A stretch of 55,805 nt of DNA. It comes from Spirochaetota bacterium (GTDB taxonomy: Bacteria; Spirochaetota; UBA4802; JAFGJZ01). Every line of letters starts with the position of its first letter. Position 1 is the stretch's first letter. The notes below the pieces were generated by a model. That model was given only the letters and a program-made list of their open reading frames with translations, was not told the DNA's origin and ran no database searches. Shown here piece after piece: positions 32,535 to 42,015 of this stretch. A program made the translations under genes and the position numbers. The stretch is taken from contig JAFGJZ010000081.1 of NCBI GenBank assembly GCA_016928815.1, forward strand, positions 1-55,805, read 5' to 3'.

Positions 32535-34592
32535 TTGGGAGGCGGTTTTCTATACGGATATCCGGTACAGGATGTCACAAGACTGATTTATTTTCAATTC
32601 GGCGGATTGACAGGAACTGCCGTTTATTTAATGCCGATTCTTCTGATTCTATTCTTGAGTATGTTTTTTTTCATTCTTCACCTGAAAAACAAATCATGGA
32701 AAAAAAGTAAAAAAAATAATTTTGCTGTAAAAAAATCCGAATTAATAAAAAACATATTTATAAATCTGATTTTTCAATCACGTACAAATAAAGTACCTTT
32801 TGCAGCAGTAATGCATTCCATGATTTTTATCCCGGGCATCGTGATATTTATTCTCGAATTTATTTATTTTTTTGATATTTACATATTAAAACCTCTTTTT
32901 AATTTCAGACTTCTTATCGGTCATTTTTACCTGATCTGGACGTTCACAATTGAGCTCTCCGCCCTTTTCATAATCGGCGGGATAATTTTATCATTATATC
33001 GAAGACTCATACTCAGACCTTCAAATCTGCATTCAGAAAGATCAGACTATTTTTTTCTTGCTTACATATCAATCATGCTGATTCTTGCATTTGTTAAACA
33101 GGCCGTTTTTATTAATTTAAACAATTTCCCGGAATTTGAAAAATGGTCTTTTGCAGCATTTCAATTATCTCATATTTTACCTGATTCCTATCCGCATGCT
33201 CTTGAATTTATATATGCCGCTTCCTGGTTCCTATTTAACATAATGCTATTTTCATTATTTATTATCTTCTATAGAACAAAATTCGGACATATGGTTTTCG
33301 CTGCACTCAATCTTGCTGTAACTCCCCAATCAAAGATATCGGGGAAAAACAAATTCCTTTATCCTTTTGACGATAAGCATATTTTCGAAGATAAATCAAT
33401 GTCTGCGGGAGCAAATACACTTACCGGATTTGACCGGAAAGACAGACTTGAAATTGATGCATGTATCCGATGCGGAAGATGCCATAGATACTGTCCTGCC
33501 GTAATTTCGGAAAAAAAACTTTCACCGCTGACGATAATGGAGAAGCTGAAAAAATTATCGGACAGAAACAGATTGTCCGACAGATTTATACCGGATACTT
33601 TTTCTTTTGAAGAAATAAATTCATGCTACAGCTGCGGAGCCTGCAGCGAGCTGTGTCCCGTACTTGCAAATCCAATGAAAAAAATTCAGTCAATTCGCAA
33701 GTACCAGACTGCAATGAACGGAAATGTCCTGCCTGAAGTCGCCGAAGTTTTTAATAACATCGATTTTTACGGAAATGTTTCAGGCTCCTATGACCGCGAC
33801 ATGAAATATTCAACTGAAATCAAGGTACCGCTCATAAGTGAAGTTCAAAGAGCTGATTATATTCTATTTCTCGGATGCCGGGGAAAATCCGACGAGCGGA
33901 CCATCAGTATAATAAATAAATTCCACCAGCTGACAAAAAAAGCCGGTATTACAACTGCCATCATCGGCGAAGAGGAAATATGCTGCGGCGACCTTCTTCT
34001 CCAGCAGGGAAACGAATTCTTATTCAGGGAAACAGCTCTTAAAAATCTGAGTTCTTTTGAAAAATACCGGATAAAGAACATAATAACTTTCTGTCCGCAC
34101 GGTTACAATTCACTGAAAAAAGAATACAGTAAAGTTCTAAAAGATAAATTTTCAACATACGATTACAGTGTTTTTCATTATACTGAAATATTAAACCAGA
34201 TCCTTAACAGAAATCTGCTCAAAATAAACAAACCCTTTATAAAAAACATTACCTATCATGACCCGTGTTTCCTTGGACGGTATAATTCGGGTTACAAGGA
34301 TCCGCGGAGCATTATTAGCAGAATTTCAGACGGAATTTTCTTCGAAATGAAAGCGGTCAGAAACAAATCAGGCTGCTGCGGCGGAGGTGCGGGGAAATTC
34401 ATTGAAAAAGAAAGATCCGGAACACGTCCCAATGACATAATTTTACGGGAGGCATATAATACAGGAGCAGCTGTTCTTGCATCATCATGTCCCATCTGTC
34501 TCGAACAGTTTTCTGATTCCTGTAAGACCATCAATGATATTAATATTGAAGTTAAGGATATTATTGAACTTGTTTATGAATGCGTTGAATGA
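32535..34592 (+). CDS. Membrane HdrD-like Fe-S oxidoreductase (fused NarI-like membrane domain, 2x4Fe-4S ferredoxin and CCG domains)
   Basis: A 685-residue protein. Residues 1-270 hold about five membrane helices, like NarI/DsrM-type quinone or haem-binding subunits. Two [4Fe-4S] motifs follow: CIRCGRCHRYCP near 310 and CYSCGACSELCP near 364. The C-terminal third has two CCG (cysteine-rich) domains, including EEEICCGDLLLQQGN near 480 and GCCGGGAGKF near 613. This layout matches heterodisulfide-reductase HdrDE-like or DsrK-like membrane redox proteins, which pass electrons between a quinone pool and thiol or ETF partners. The natural substrate is unknown. The start is TTG at 32535 after a GGGGG ribosome-binding site. 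It precedes the pyrophosphatase gene by 52 bases. Confidence 0.88.
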   Translation: MGGGFLYGYPVQDVTRLIYFQFGGLTGTAVYLMPILLILFLSMFFFILHLKNKSWKKSKKNNFAVKKSELIKNIFINLIFQSRTNKVPFAAVMHSMIFIPGIVIFILEFIYFFDIYILKPLFNFRLLIGHFYLIWTFTIELSALFIIGGIILSLYRRLILRPSNLHSERSDYFFLAYISIMLILAFVKQAVFINLNNFPEFEKWSFAAFQLSHILPDSYPHALEFIYAASWFLFNIMLFSLFIIFYRTKFGHMVFAALNLAVTPQSKISGKNKFLYPFDDKHIFEDKSMSAGANTLTGFDRKDRLEIDACIRCGRCHRYCPAVISEKKLSPLTIMEKLKKLSDRNRLSDRFIPDTFSFEEINSCYSCGACSELCPVLANPMKKIQSIRKYQTAMNGNVLPEVAEVFNNIDFYGNVSGSYDRDMKYSTEIKVPLISEVQRADYILFLGCRGKSDERTISIINKFHQLTKKAGITTAIIGEEEICCGDLLLQQGNEFLFRETALKNLSSFEKYRIKNIITFCPHGYNSLKKEYSKVLKDKFSTYDYSVFHYTEILNQILNRNLLKINKPFIKNITYHDPCFLGRYNSGYKDPRSIISRISDGIFFEMKAVRNKSGCCGGGAGKFIEKERSGTRPNDIILREAYNTGAAVLASSCPICLEQFSDSCKTINDINIEVKDIIELVYECVE

Positions 34593-34644
34593 AACCTCTT
34601 TGCATCAAAGTAAAGAGTAAAAATAAAAAAGGAGTATATTTACA

Positions 34645-36975
34645 ATGGAACAAACACTTTTTTTTGCAGCTCCGATAGCTGCATTGTTTGCTCTCTTTTT
34701 CGCCTGGTTTTTTTATAAATCAATGATGAAATCGGATGAGGGCAACAAAACGATGGTGGAAATAGCCGGGTATGTCAGAGAAGGAGCTTATGCATATTTA
34801 TACAGACAGTATAAGGTTGTTGCAATTGTCTTTGCTGTTCTTTTCATAATTCTGACCGTACTTGCATACATGGGAATTCAAAATCCTTTTGTACCGATAG
34901 CATTTCTTACAGGTGGATTTTTCTCAGGTCTCTGCGGATTTCTGGGTATGAAAACAGCAACAAATGCATCCTCCAGAACAGCTCAGGGAGCTTCCATCTC
35001 TCTTAACAAAGGATTGAAAGTTGCTTTCCGTTCAGGAGCGGTAATGGGACTTATTGTTGTAGGTTTCGGACTTCTTGACATTTCAATCTGGTACCTTATT
35101 CTTGACAAGGTTGTTTATACATCCGGCAACATTGCATCAGGATTATCTTTTGCAGGACTTGATCTTGTAAAAGCGGGTATTTCACAGCATGAAAAAATAA
35201 TGGAAATCACAACTACAATGCTGACTTTCGGAATGGGTGCATCTACCCAGGCTCTTTTTGCACGTGTCGGAGGCGGAATATATACTAAAGCAGCCGATGT
35301 CGGTGCAGACCTTGTAGGAAAAGTCGAAGCAGGAATTCCGGAAGATGACCCGCGCAACCCCGCAACCATCGCCGACAATGTAGGCGACAATGTAGGTGAC
35401 GTTGCCGGAATGGGAGCCGATCTTTATGAATCATACTGCGGATCAATACTTGCGACAGCAGCTCTTGGAGCAGCACTTCCTATCGCAGCGGGATCATACG
35501 GCGGTCTTCGTGCAGTTCTTGCCCCGATGATTGTTGCAGGACTTGGAGTTATCTTTTCAGTTTTAGGTATTTTTGCAGTAAGAACAAAAGAAGATGCAAC
35601 AATGAAAAATCTTTTATTCTCACTTAATATAGGCGTCTGGGGAAGTTCGGTGCTTATTCTGATTGCAATTGCAGTAATGGCTGCTACCGGATTTATTACA
35701 TGGGGTGTTTTCGGGGCTGTTGTTGCGGGACTTGTTTCAGGACTGATAATCGGACAATCAACGGAATATTATACTTCAGATGAACATAAACCTACACGCG
35801 GTATAGCTGACCAGACTGAAATGGGACCGGCCACTACCATTATTGAAGGTATGGCGGTTGGTATGTATTCAGCAGGCATTCCTGTAATTACAATTGTCAT
35901 AGGTATTCTTACCGCTTTCGGAGTATCCGGCGGATTTTCTCAGGTAAGCCAGGGTCTTTACGGAATCGGCTTTGCGGCTGTCGGTATGCTTTCAACACTG
36001 GGAATTACTCTTGCAACTGATGCATACGGTCCGATCGCAGATAATGCGGGCGGAAACGCAGAAATGAGTAAACTTGATCCTAAAGTACGTGAACGCACAG
36101 ACGCTCTTGATATGCTTGGAAACACAACTGCTGCTACAGGAAAGGGTTTTGCAATCGGATCTGCAGCTCTTACTGCAATGGCGCTTCTTTCCGCTTACAT
36201 AGAAGAAATCCGGATCTGGCTTGGAAAACTTTCTACAGCAGGCGAAGGATTCATGAAAATCGGTAATTTCCGTTTTTATAATGAAATTGATACTGCACAG
36301 ATCGCAGCTCTTAAAGATCAGGGAATTACAGCTGTCAAGACAGCAACTGCTTCAATAAGCGATTTTATGGCAGCATATGATGTTACACTGATGAATCCGA
36401 CAGTTCTTTGCGGTCTCTTCATCGGCGGTATGATGGCTTTCGTTTTCTGTGCAATGACTATGAAAGCTGTCGGACGGGCGGCTGGCGCAATGGTTGAAGA
36501 AGTAAGACGTCAGTTCAGAGAAAAACCGGGCATTCTTAAAAACACAGAGAAACCAGACTATGCAACATGTGTTGCAATTTCAACAGCCGGTGCTCAGAAA
36601 GAAATGATAGTTCCTTCTCTTCTTGCCATAATTGTACCTGTTCTTGTAGGTCTGTTTCTGGGCGTTGCAGGAGTAATGGGTCTGCTTGTAGGAGGACTTA
36701 CAACCGGATTTTCTCTTGCATGTCTGCTTAATAACTCAGGCGGTGCATGGGACAATGCTAAAAAGTTTATTGAAAAAGGCAATCACGGCGGAAAAAAATC
36801 ACCTGCGCATAAAGCTGCTGTTGTAGGCGATACTGTTGGAGACCCTTTTAAAGATACATCAGGTCCATCACTTAACATTCTGATAAAACTTATGTCAATG
36901 GTCTCGGTTGTATTTGCAGGTGTAATCGTAAAATTTTCACCTCAAATTGCCGGCCTTCTTGGATTCATGAAATAG
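34645..36975 (+). CDS. hppA: Membrane-bound ion-pumping pyrophosphatase
   Basis: A 776-residue integral membrane protein with about sixteen helices. It couples pyrophosphate hydrolysis to H+ or Na+ transport across the cytoplasmic membrane. The active-site block EDDPRNPATIADNVGDNVGD (about residues 231-250) and the C-terminal AAVVGDTVGDPFKDTSGPSL are canonical. The sequence GNTTAATGKG near 492-501 has Ala then Gly at the positions that mark K+-dependent enzymes. H+ versus Na+ specificity cannot be settled by eye. GGAG lies ten bases before the ATG. It follows the HdrD-like gene and ends at a strong terminator. With PPi-dependent phosphofructokinase nearby, it indicates a PPi-based energy economy. 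Confidence 0.97.
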   Translation: MEQTLFFAAPIAALFALFFAWFFYKSMMKSDEGNKTMVEIAGYVREGAYAYLYRQYKVVAIVFAVLFIILTVLAYMGIQNPFVPIAFLTGGFFSGLCGFLGMKTATNASSRTAQGASISLNKGLKVAFRSGAVMGLIVVGFGLLDISIWYLILDKVVYTSGNIASGLSFAGLDLVKAGISQHEKIMEITTTMLTFGMGASTQALFARVGGGIYTKAADVGADLVGKVEAGIPEDDPRNPATIADNVGDNVGDVAGMGADLYESYCGSILATAALGAALPIAAGSYGGLRAVLAPMIVAGLGVIFSVLGIFAVRTKEDATMKNLLFSLNIGVWGSSVLILIAIAVMAATGFITWGVFGAVVAGLVSGLIIGQSTEYYTSDEHKPTRGIADQTEMGPATTIIEGMAVGMYSAGIPVITIVIGILTAFGVSGGFSQVSQGLYGIGFAAVGMLSTLGITLATDAYGPIADNAGGNAEMSKLDPKVRERTDALDMLGNTTAATGKGFAIGSAALTAMALLSAYIEEIRIWLGKLSTAGEGFMKIGNFRFYNEIDTAQIAALKDQGITAVKTATASISDFMAAYDVTLMNPTVLCGLFIGGMMAFVFCAMTMKAVGRAAGAMVEEVRRQFREKPGILKNTEKPDYATCVAISTAGAQKEMIVPSLLAIIVPVLVGLFLGVAGVMGLLVGGLTTGFSLACLLNNSGGAWDNAKKFIEKGNHGGKKSPAHKAAVVGDTVGDPFKDTSGPSLNILIKLMSMVSVVFAGVIVKFSPQIAGLLGFMK

Positions 36976-36978
36976 ACT

Positions 36979-37009
36979 AAAAACCTCCGGTTTGCCCGGA
37001 GGTTTTTTT
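36979..37009 (+). terminator. hppA: Rho-independent terminator of hppA
   Basis: A ten-base GC-rich stem, AAACCTCCGG (36981-36990) pairing with CCGGAGGTTT (36996-37005), has a five-base loop and runs into T residues, four bases past the hppA stop. Confidence 0.92.
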
Positions 37010-37122
37010 CATCTCCTTTTTAATTTAAGCATCATATAAACAAATTTCTTCCGGCTGCTGTATAAATTCTTATTGATCAAAATGCATGCATTACTATATT
37101 GGTATCTTGACGGAGATCGGGC

Positions 37123-37935
37123 ATGAATGATTTATTTACTGAATTGACGACATTAACGGAAGATTTTTCATTCGATGACAATTATCTCTTTCATTACACT
37201 GATGCAGATACTTTCATTAATAAAATTCTTAAAAACCGGAATTTTCTTTTCAACGCATATAAAAATGTCCGTGATCCCTTTGAGTACAAAAAAAAATCTT
37301 ACATACTTGATTCAAACAGAGATCCCTCCCCTTCCTGTATTTCCCTGAATAAAAAGATAACAGATTTTATTAATAATGAAATAAGAACCGCCTGCTTCTG
37401 TCTCAATTACAGGCATATTAAAAACAACGATATCGCTATGTCCCGCGGGTTTTCAAAATCCAGAATGTGGGCTGCCTGCGCGTCTCAGCATAGCGGAGTA
37501 TGCCTTGTTTTTGATAAAAACAGATTAATTGAAAACGTACTTCAGTTCAGCAGCCCGGATACTTTTTGTGCCAAAAAAGTCAGATATACGAATGACATAT
37601 ATCTTTCACATTTGAAATTTGATATTTCAGCCGTTTTCACATCTTCAGAAGAAAACATATCTGACGCGGAAATTTTCAAAAATTATAAAAAATATTTTTT
37701 CATAAAAGATTCCGATTATGAAGACGCTGATGAATTCCGGATTATTTTTCATGACAATTCTGAGAAAAGCGTTCTTCTTCCTTACAAAGATTGTTTAAAA
37801 GCTGTTATTATCGGTGATAATTTCAACAAAAACAGCTTTAACGCCATCAAAGAAGCTGAAGCAATATCGGAAATACAGTTTTTTGAATATTACTTTCACG
37901 ACTTCATATATAAACTCCGGAAGATTGATTTTTAA
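37123..37935 (+). CDS. DUF2971-like hypothetical protein
   Basis: A 270-residue soluble protein whose opening YLFHYTDADTFINKILKNRN, then FLFNAYKNVRDPFEYK, and the central MWAACASQHSGVCLVFDKN match the pattern of DUF2971 proteins. These are often found near defence or regulatory genes, but no function is established. No partner genes indicate a defence island here. The ATG at 37123 follows a GGAGATCGGGC stretch. Stand-alone gene. Confidence 0.75.
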   Translation: MNDLFTELTTLTEDFSFDDNYLFHYTDADTFINKILKNRNFLFNAYKNVRDPFEYKKKSYILDSNRDPSPSCISLNKKITDFINNEIRTACFCLNYRHIKNNDIAMSRGFSKSRMWAACASQHSGVCLVFDKNRLIENVLQFSSPDTFCAKKVRYTNDIYLSHLKFDISAVFTSSEENISDAEIFKNYKKYFFIKDSDYEDADEFRIIFHDNSEKSVLLPYKDCLKAVIIGDNFNKNSFNAIKEAEAISEIQFFEYYFHDFIYKLRKIDF

Positions 37936-38078
37936 CTTTTTTACATCTCATTTTCACAATTCTTTTTTAGTAATTATTTTATCAACTCTTTACTTTTAAT
38001 CCGTTCTTAATAAAATACAATTGAAAATTTCATAAATACTTTTTATTTTGTTTATAAGAATAATATCAGGAGTTAAAA

Positions 38079-38480
38079 ATGAAAAAAATTGTTTTATTAT
38101 TAATTTTAATAATTTCCCTGTCTGCATGCGCCTCCTCTTCCCGGGTTACATCAGAAAATCAGCCCCAGAAAAATACACAGGATTACTTTGATGTGATTGC
38201 AGACCGTCTTTCATTTCATCTCTCTACCTATATAAGCCAGAATAAAAGTGATCTGATAAAGGATGCCATTTTCTATGAAATGCCTTATCCCAGAATATAT
38301 GCAATACTTGTGTTTCAGCCTGATGGAAAATTCATAGACGGATTCATTAAAGATAACGGAAAAATTAAACAGCTTATTTATACCGTTTATTTCCGTGATC
38401 CTACAGGAATGTCAATAAAGGTCCGTAAAATATTTTTTAATAAAAAGGAAATCGGGGTAATAAAAATATTTTACCGGTAA
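38079..38480 (+). CDS. Small hypothetical lipoprotein
   Basis: This 133-residue protein has a clear lipobox signal (ISLSACASS, Cys at about residue 17). The mature domain is about 115 residues with no recognised family. It contains YFDVIADRLSFHLSTYISQN and ends in a basic KKEIGVIKIFYR. CAGGAG lies eight bases before the ATG. Stand-alone gene in the interval before the phosphofructokinase. Confidence 0.75.
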   Translation: MKKIVLLLILIISLSACASSSRVTSENQPQKNTQDYFDVIADRLSFHLSTYISQNKSDLIKDAIFYEMPYPRIYAILVFQPDGKFIDGFIKDNGKIKQLIYTVYFRDPTGMSIKVRKIFFNKKEIGVIKIFYR

Positions 38481-38672
38481 AAAATGAAATTTGGTTAATA
38501 ACGCAGCCTGCCGATCAATCCGTTTCATGAATGTTAATATTGTCCGTTTAGCCGCAGATTCACTTTTTAACGGCATATTATAGTTGACATAAAACGTAAA
38601 TATCACAAAAACGATAAAAATGAAAAAAAAGCGGTACTGCCGCTTCAAAAATAAATAATACAGGAGTAAGAC

Positions 38673-40382
38673 ATGAGCAATCTAACTGAATCATTGATAA
38701 AAATGGAAAAACATAATTCCATCTTTGAACAGCAGATCCGCAAACTTGATGTACCTATCTGCAAAGTATTCGGAAACATGAAATCACTTTCCCCGGTAGA
38801 ATTCAGCGAAACAGGAGAAACTCTTTCCACTAAAGATACAGCACAGGTAAATGAATCTTTTAAAAACTGCGTAAAAGCTTCCGGAAACAAAGTACTGGCG
38901 GCAACCGGTACAAATAAAAATCCGCTTTCCAAAAAAAGAGTCGCTGTTCTGTTTTCAGGAGGTCCGGCTCCGGGCGGTCATAATGTAGTTGCCGGACTCT
39001 ATAAAATTCTTGGAAAAGAAAATACTTTACTGGGAGTTAAAGCCGGCCCTAAAGGACTTCTTGAAGGAGATCTATTTGAAATTACAGCTGCTGACATTGA
39101 CAGCATCATGAATACAGGCGGATTCGATTTTCTGGGAAGCGACAGAACAAAAATTAAATCTGAAGAACAGTTTCTTTCCGTGAAAAAAACATGCCTTAAT
39201 CACAAACTTGACGCGATAGTAGTTATTGGCGGAGATGATTCAAATACGAATGCCGCCATTCTTGCAGAATATCTTTCATCTGACATAAAAGAAGACGGCA
39301 GCGGAGTTCAGGTAATAGGCGTGCCTAAAACAATAGATGGAGATCTCCAGATAGGCGATCTTCTGCCAATTTCATTCGGATTTGATACTGCGACTAAAAT
39401 TTACTCTGAACTTGTGGGTAATATCCTTCAGGATACACCTTCTTCAAGAAAATACTGGCACTTTGTCAAACTGATGGGACGTTCCGCTTCACATGTTGCC
39501 CTTGAAGTCGCACTTCAGACAAAACCGGCGGTAGCACTCATTTCTGAAGAAGTTTCAGAAAAGAAAATGTCACTTGCAGAAATTGTTGAAAGTATTGCAA
39601 AAGTAGTTATTGAAAGATCAAATAAAGGAATCAACCATGGGGTAGTTCTTGTACCTGAGGGTATCATTGAATTTATCCCGGAGATGACTTCTTTAATAGA
39701 AGAACTTAATGAAAAAATAGCTGTTTATGAAAAAGAAATGCATAATCTTTCCGGCGTTGAAAAACGTGAATTTATTTATTCAAAGCTGACAGCACAGCAC
39801 GCTCAGCTTATGGCTACACTTCCTGATTACATTGAAGACATGCTTCTTGCAGAACGTGATTCACATGGAAATCTTCAGGTTTCCCTTATTCCTACTGAAC
39901 AGCTTCTGATTGATATGGTAAAATCAAGTATTAAAGCAACTGACCCTAAAGTGCCTTTTAAAACCTTGAACCACTTTTTCGGATATGAGGGCAGATGCGG
40001 CGCACCAAGTCTTTTTGATGCAGCTTACTGTCTTAACCTGGGTCTTACAGCCGCATCACTGATTTTAAGCGGCAAAACAGGATATATGGCCAGCATATGC
40101 GACCTGAACAGCGGAGGAAAACCTGTTGCAATTCCACTGACCGGTCTTTTAAACATCGAACGCCGTCATGGAAAAGACGAAATGGTAATTGAAAAAGCTC
40201 TTGCTAAAACTGATTCCGAAGCATTTAAATATTTTGCAGAAAGAAGAAACATATGGGCAAAAGAGGATCTATTTGCTTCTCCGGGTCCGCGTCAGCTGTG
40301 GGGACCGGCTTCAAAACAGACACCGGTTACAGTAGCTCTTAACAGAAAATATTCAAATCTGGATTTTAAAATCGGCGAGTAA
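38673..40382 (+). CDS. pfp: Pyrophosphate-fructose-6-phosphate 1-phosphotransferase (long form)
   Basis: A 569-residue PPi-dependent phosphofructokinase that converts fructose 6-phosphate and PPi reversibly to fructose 1,6-bisphosphate. The nucleotide/PPi-site block AVLFSGGPAPGGHNVVAGL near residue 92, the GGDDSNTNAA loop near 190 (Asp in place of the ATP-enzyme Gly) and the catalytic PKTIDGDLQ near 219 are diagnostic. KLMGRSASHVALE near 268 and FGYEGRCGAPS near 431 complete the substrate site. The length of about 550-570 matches the spirochaete/plant-beta type. It can take fructose 6-phosphate from the sugar operon. PPi used here would compete with the nearby membrane pyrophosphatase. A near-perfect terminator hairpin follows. 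Confidence 0.96.
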   Translation: MSNLTESLIKMEKHNSIFEQQIRKLDVPICKVFGNMKSLSPVEFSETGETLSTKDTAQVNESFKNCVKASGNKVLAATGTNKNPLSKKRVAVLFSGGPAPGGHNVVAGLYKILGKENTLLGVKAGPKGLLEGDLFEITAADIDSIMNTGGFDFLGSDRTKIKSEEQFLSVKKTCLNHKLDAIVVIGGDDSNTNAAILAEYLSSDIKEDGSGVQVIGVPKTIDGDLQIGDLLPISFGFDTATKIYSELVGNILQDTPSSRKYWHFVKLMGRSASHVALEVALQTKPAVALISEEVSEKKMSLAEIVESIAKVVIERSNKGINHGVVLVPEGIIEFIPEMTSLIEELNEKIAVYEKEMHNLSGVEKREFIYSKLTAQHAQLMATLPDYIEDMLLAERDSHGNLQVSLIPTEQLLIDMVKSSIKATDPKVPFKTLNHFFGYEGRCGAPSLFDAAYCLNLGLTAASLILSGKTGYMASICDLNSGGKPVAIPLTGLLNIERRHGKDEMVIEKALAKTDSEAFKYFAERRNIWAKEDLFASPGPRQLWGPASKQTPVTVALNRKYSNLDFKIGE

Positions 40383-40405
40383 TAAACCATTAAGTGGAAA
40401 AATAT

Positions 40406-40438
40406 AAAAGGCCGGCCTGTTTCAGGTCAGCCTTTTTT
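40406..40438. terminator. Terminator between pfp and the LPP20-like gene
   Basis: A 12-base stem with one mismatch and one wobble (40408-40419 with 40423-40434) closes a three-T loop, with an A tract on the left and a seven-T tract on the right. It can terminate pfp and, in the other direction, the convergent lipoprotein gene. Confidence 0.8.
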
Positions 40439-40457
40439 TATTAATCTGATCTGTCTT

Positions 40458-41684
40458 TTATTTTCGTTTAACGGTCATCATTATTCTGTTAGGGAACTGT
40501 TCAGTAATATTAATAGTGAATCCAAGTGAATCACCCTTGCCGTTTAACTCATCAGATAAGTCTTCTGTTTTACCGGCAAACTGAACTTCCAGTTTGGATA
40601 CAGACCCGGAACTGCCGCGAAGATATACTTTACTTATACCGCGAACCCTGTTTTCAAGAACTTCTCTGAATTTTGATAAATCCTTGTTATCAAGACCGGC
40701 AACATTTATTGTAATTATCCTTCTTGTCGCAGCTTCGAGAAATTTCTTTGAAATTTCATTGATAAAGGCTCCTGACTGAAATTTGCCAGCATCATCATTT
40801 TTTCCGAGAACAGCTGCTCTTTCAAGACATTTCTGAATTGCCTGCTTTGAAGCTGTATCCGCGTTTATATGGGCTGCAGGTGCATCTGCAGAAACTGTTG
40901 CAAGAATTCTTCCTGTATAGACATCAATCGCCTTTAGGTTAATTATGGCTGATTTTGACTGCATGTTTGTATTATATTTAGCAAGTGCAGCCGACTGGTC
41001 TGTAGTCTTTGATTCTCCGATGATAATAACTTCAGCACCGGCATCATCCAGTAAAAGGCTCTGAACATCCGATGATACCTGACCTGACATTGCTTTTGTC
41101 ATTTTCGCTCTTTCTTTTCTAAGCAGTTCCTGAGTCATTGCCGCATCAACAAATTCAAATCCAGCTTTGCTCATGATATTCATCATGGTAAGTTCAGTAA
41201 CGGTAAGACCCGGCATGTTTACTTTTCCTTCAAATGTTTCTTTCACAAGAACCATAAATCGTGGACGGCCGTAATTCTCAAGTGTCGCACGGATTGTATC
41301 ATTTACAGCCTGAGGATAAACCGTTCCGGAAATTGTTACCCAGTAATGCCCGTCTTTCGCTTCCTCTTTTATAACCTTGTAATTTTTTACCATTCCGGTA
41401 GATCTGGTTTCAACAATCGATTCAATCAACGCGAAATCCTCAACAACAGATCTTCCTGAAACAGTTTGTCCCAGTTTCTGCTTAACCAGTTTGTTCATGG
41501 CATCATCTATCGCCCTGTCTCTCGCCAAAGCAATATCATCATCATAAATTTTTGCAATTCCCGTATCTTCCCCGAACATTGGATCAACTGATTTTCCGCC
41601 TTTTTTGACCTGTGAACCTCCGCCGCAGGAAACGGTAAAAACCGTCAGAAAAAGTATACTCATAATTAAAATAAATTTCTTCAT
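40458..41684 (-). CDS. LPP20/FlgT-N-like lipoprotein
   Basis: A 408-residue exported lipoprotein (lipobox FTVSCGGG, Cys near residue 20). An LPP20/FlgT-N-like domain (about 50-130) includes ALARDRAIDDAMNKLVKQKL and GHYWVTISGTVYP. A second domain spanning about 140-290 includes AEVIIIGESKTTDQ and VYTGRILATVSADAP, and a smaller C-terminal domain follows. The architecture resembles flagellar-assembly-type or peptidoglycan-associated lipoproteins of Gram-negatives, but no flagellar gene is adjacent. AAGGAG abuts an upstream in-frame ATG at 41690; the ATG at 41684 has six-base spacing and a classic signal peptide and is preferred. Confidence 0.82.
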   Translation of the reverse strand: MKKFILIMSILFLTVFTVSCGGGSQVKKGGKSVDPMFGEDTGIAKIYDDDIALARDRAIDDAMNKLVKQKLGQTVSGRSVVEDFALIESIVETRSTGMVKNYKVIKEEAKDGHYWVTISGTVYPQAVNDTIRATLENYGRPRFMVLVKETFEGKVNMPGLTVTELTMMNIMSKAGFEFVDAAMTQELLRKERAKMTKAMSGQVSSDVQSLLLDDAGAEVIIIGESKTTDQSAALAKYNTNMQSKSAIINLKAIDVYTGRILATVSADAPAAHINADTASKQAIQKCLERAAVLGKNDDAGKFQSGAFINEISKKFLEAATRRIITINVAGLDNKDLSKFREVLENRVRGISKVYLRGSSGSVSKLEVQFAGKTEDLSDELNGKGDSLGFTINITEQFPNRIMMTVKRK

Positions 41685-42015
41685 TCTCATCTCCTTAAAT
41701 CGTACATTTGAAAACAATGCATAAAAAAATATAATACTTTAAGACAGAAACAGTCAAATAATTTTTAACTGATTATAGTAAAAACTGTTATAATTTGAAT
41801 AAAAAATTCACAAAATTCCGCTAATTTCACAATTATTACTTAATTTTAACTGATATTTAAAAATTCATTGAAAATTTTTCAAACTAATGTATTGAATAAA
41901 ATATCTGTATTCCGGATAAAGTGCCGTAAATACAGATACATAATACCGGAAACCTGCTGAAAGTGCAAATTGCAATTCCATATGATTGCTCTTTTCAGCA
42001 TTTACAGGATGTGAT
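41685..42015. other. Divergent intergenic region with an inverted repeat
   Basis: This gene-free region of about 330 bases lies between the divergent LPP20-like and HEAT-repeat genes. It is AT-rich and contains a TATAAT around 41790. A perfect ten-base inverted repeat, TATCTGTATT (41902-41911) with AATACAGATA (41929-41938) and a 17-base spacer, lies about 80 bases before the HEAT start and could be an operator or leader hairpin. Confidence 0.5.
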
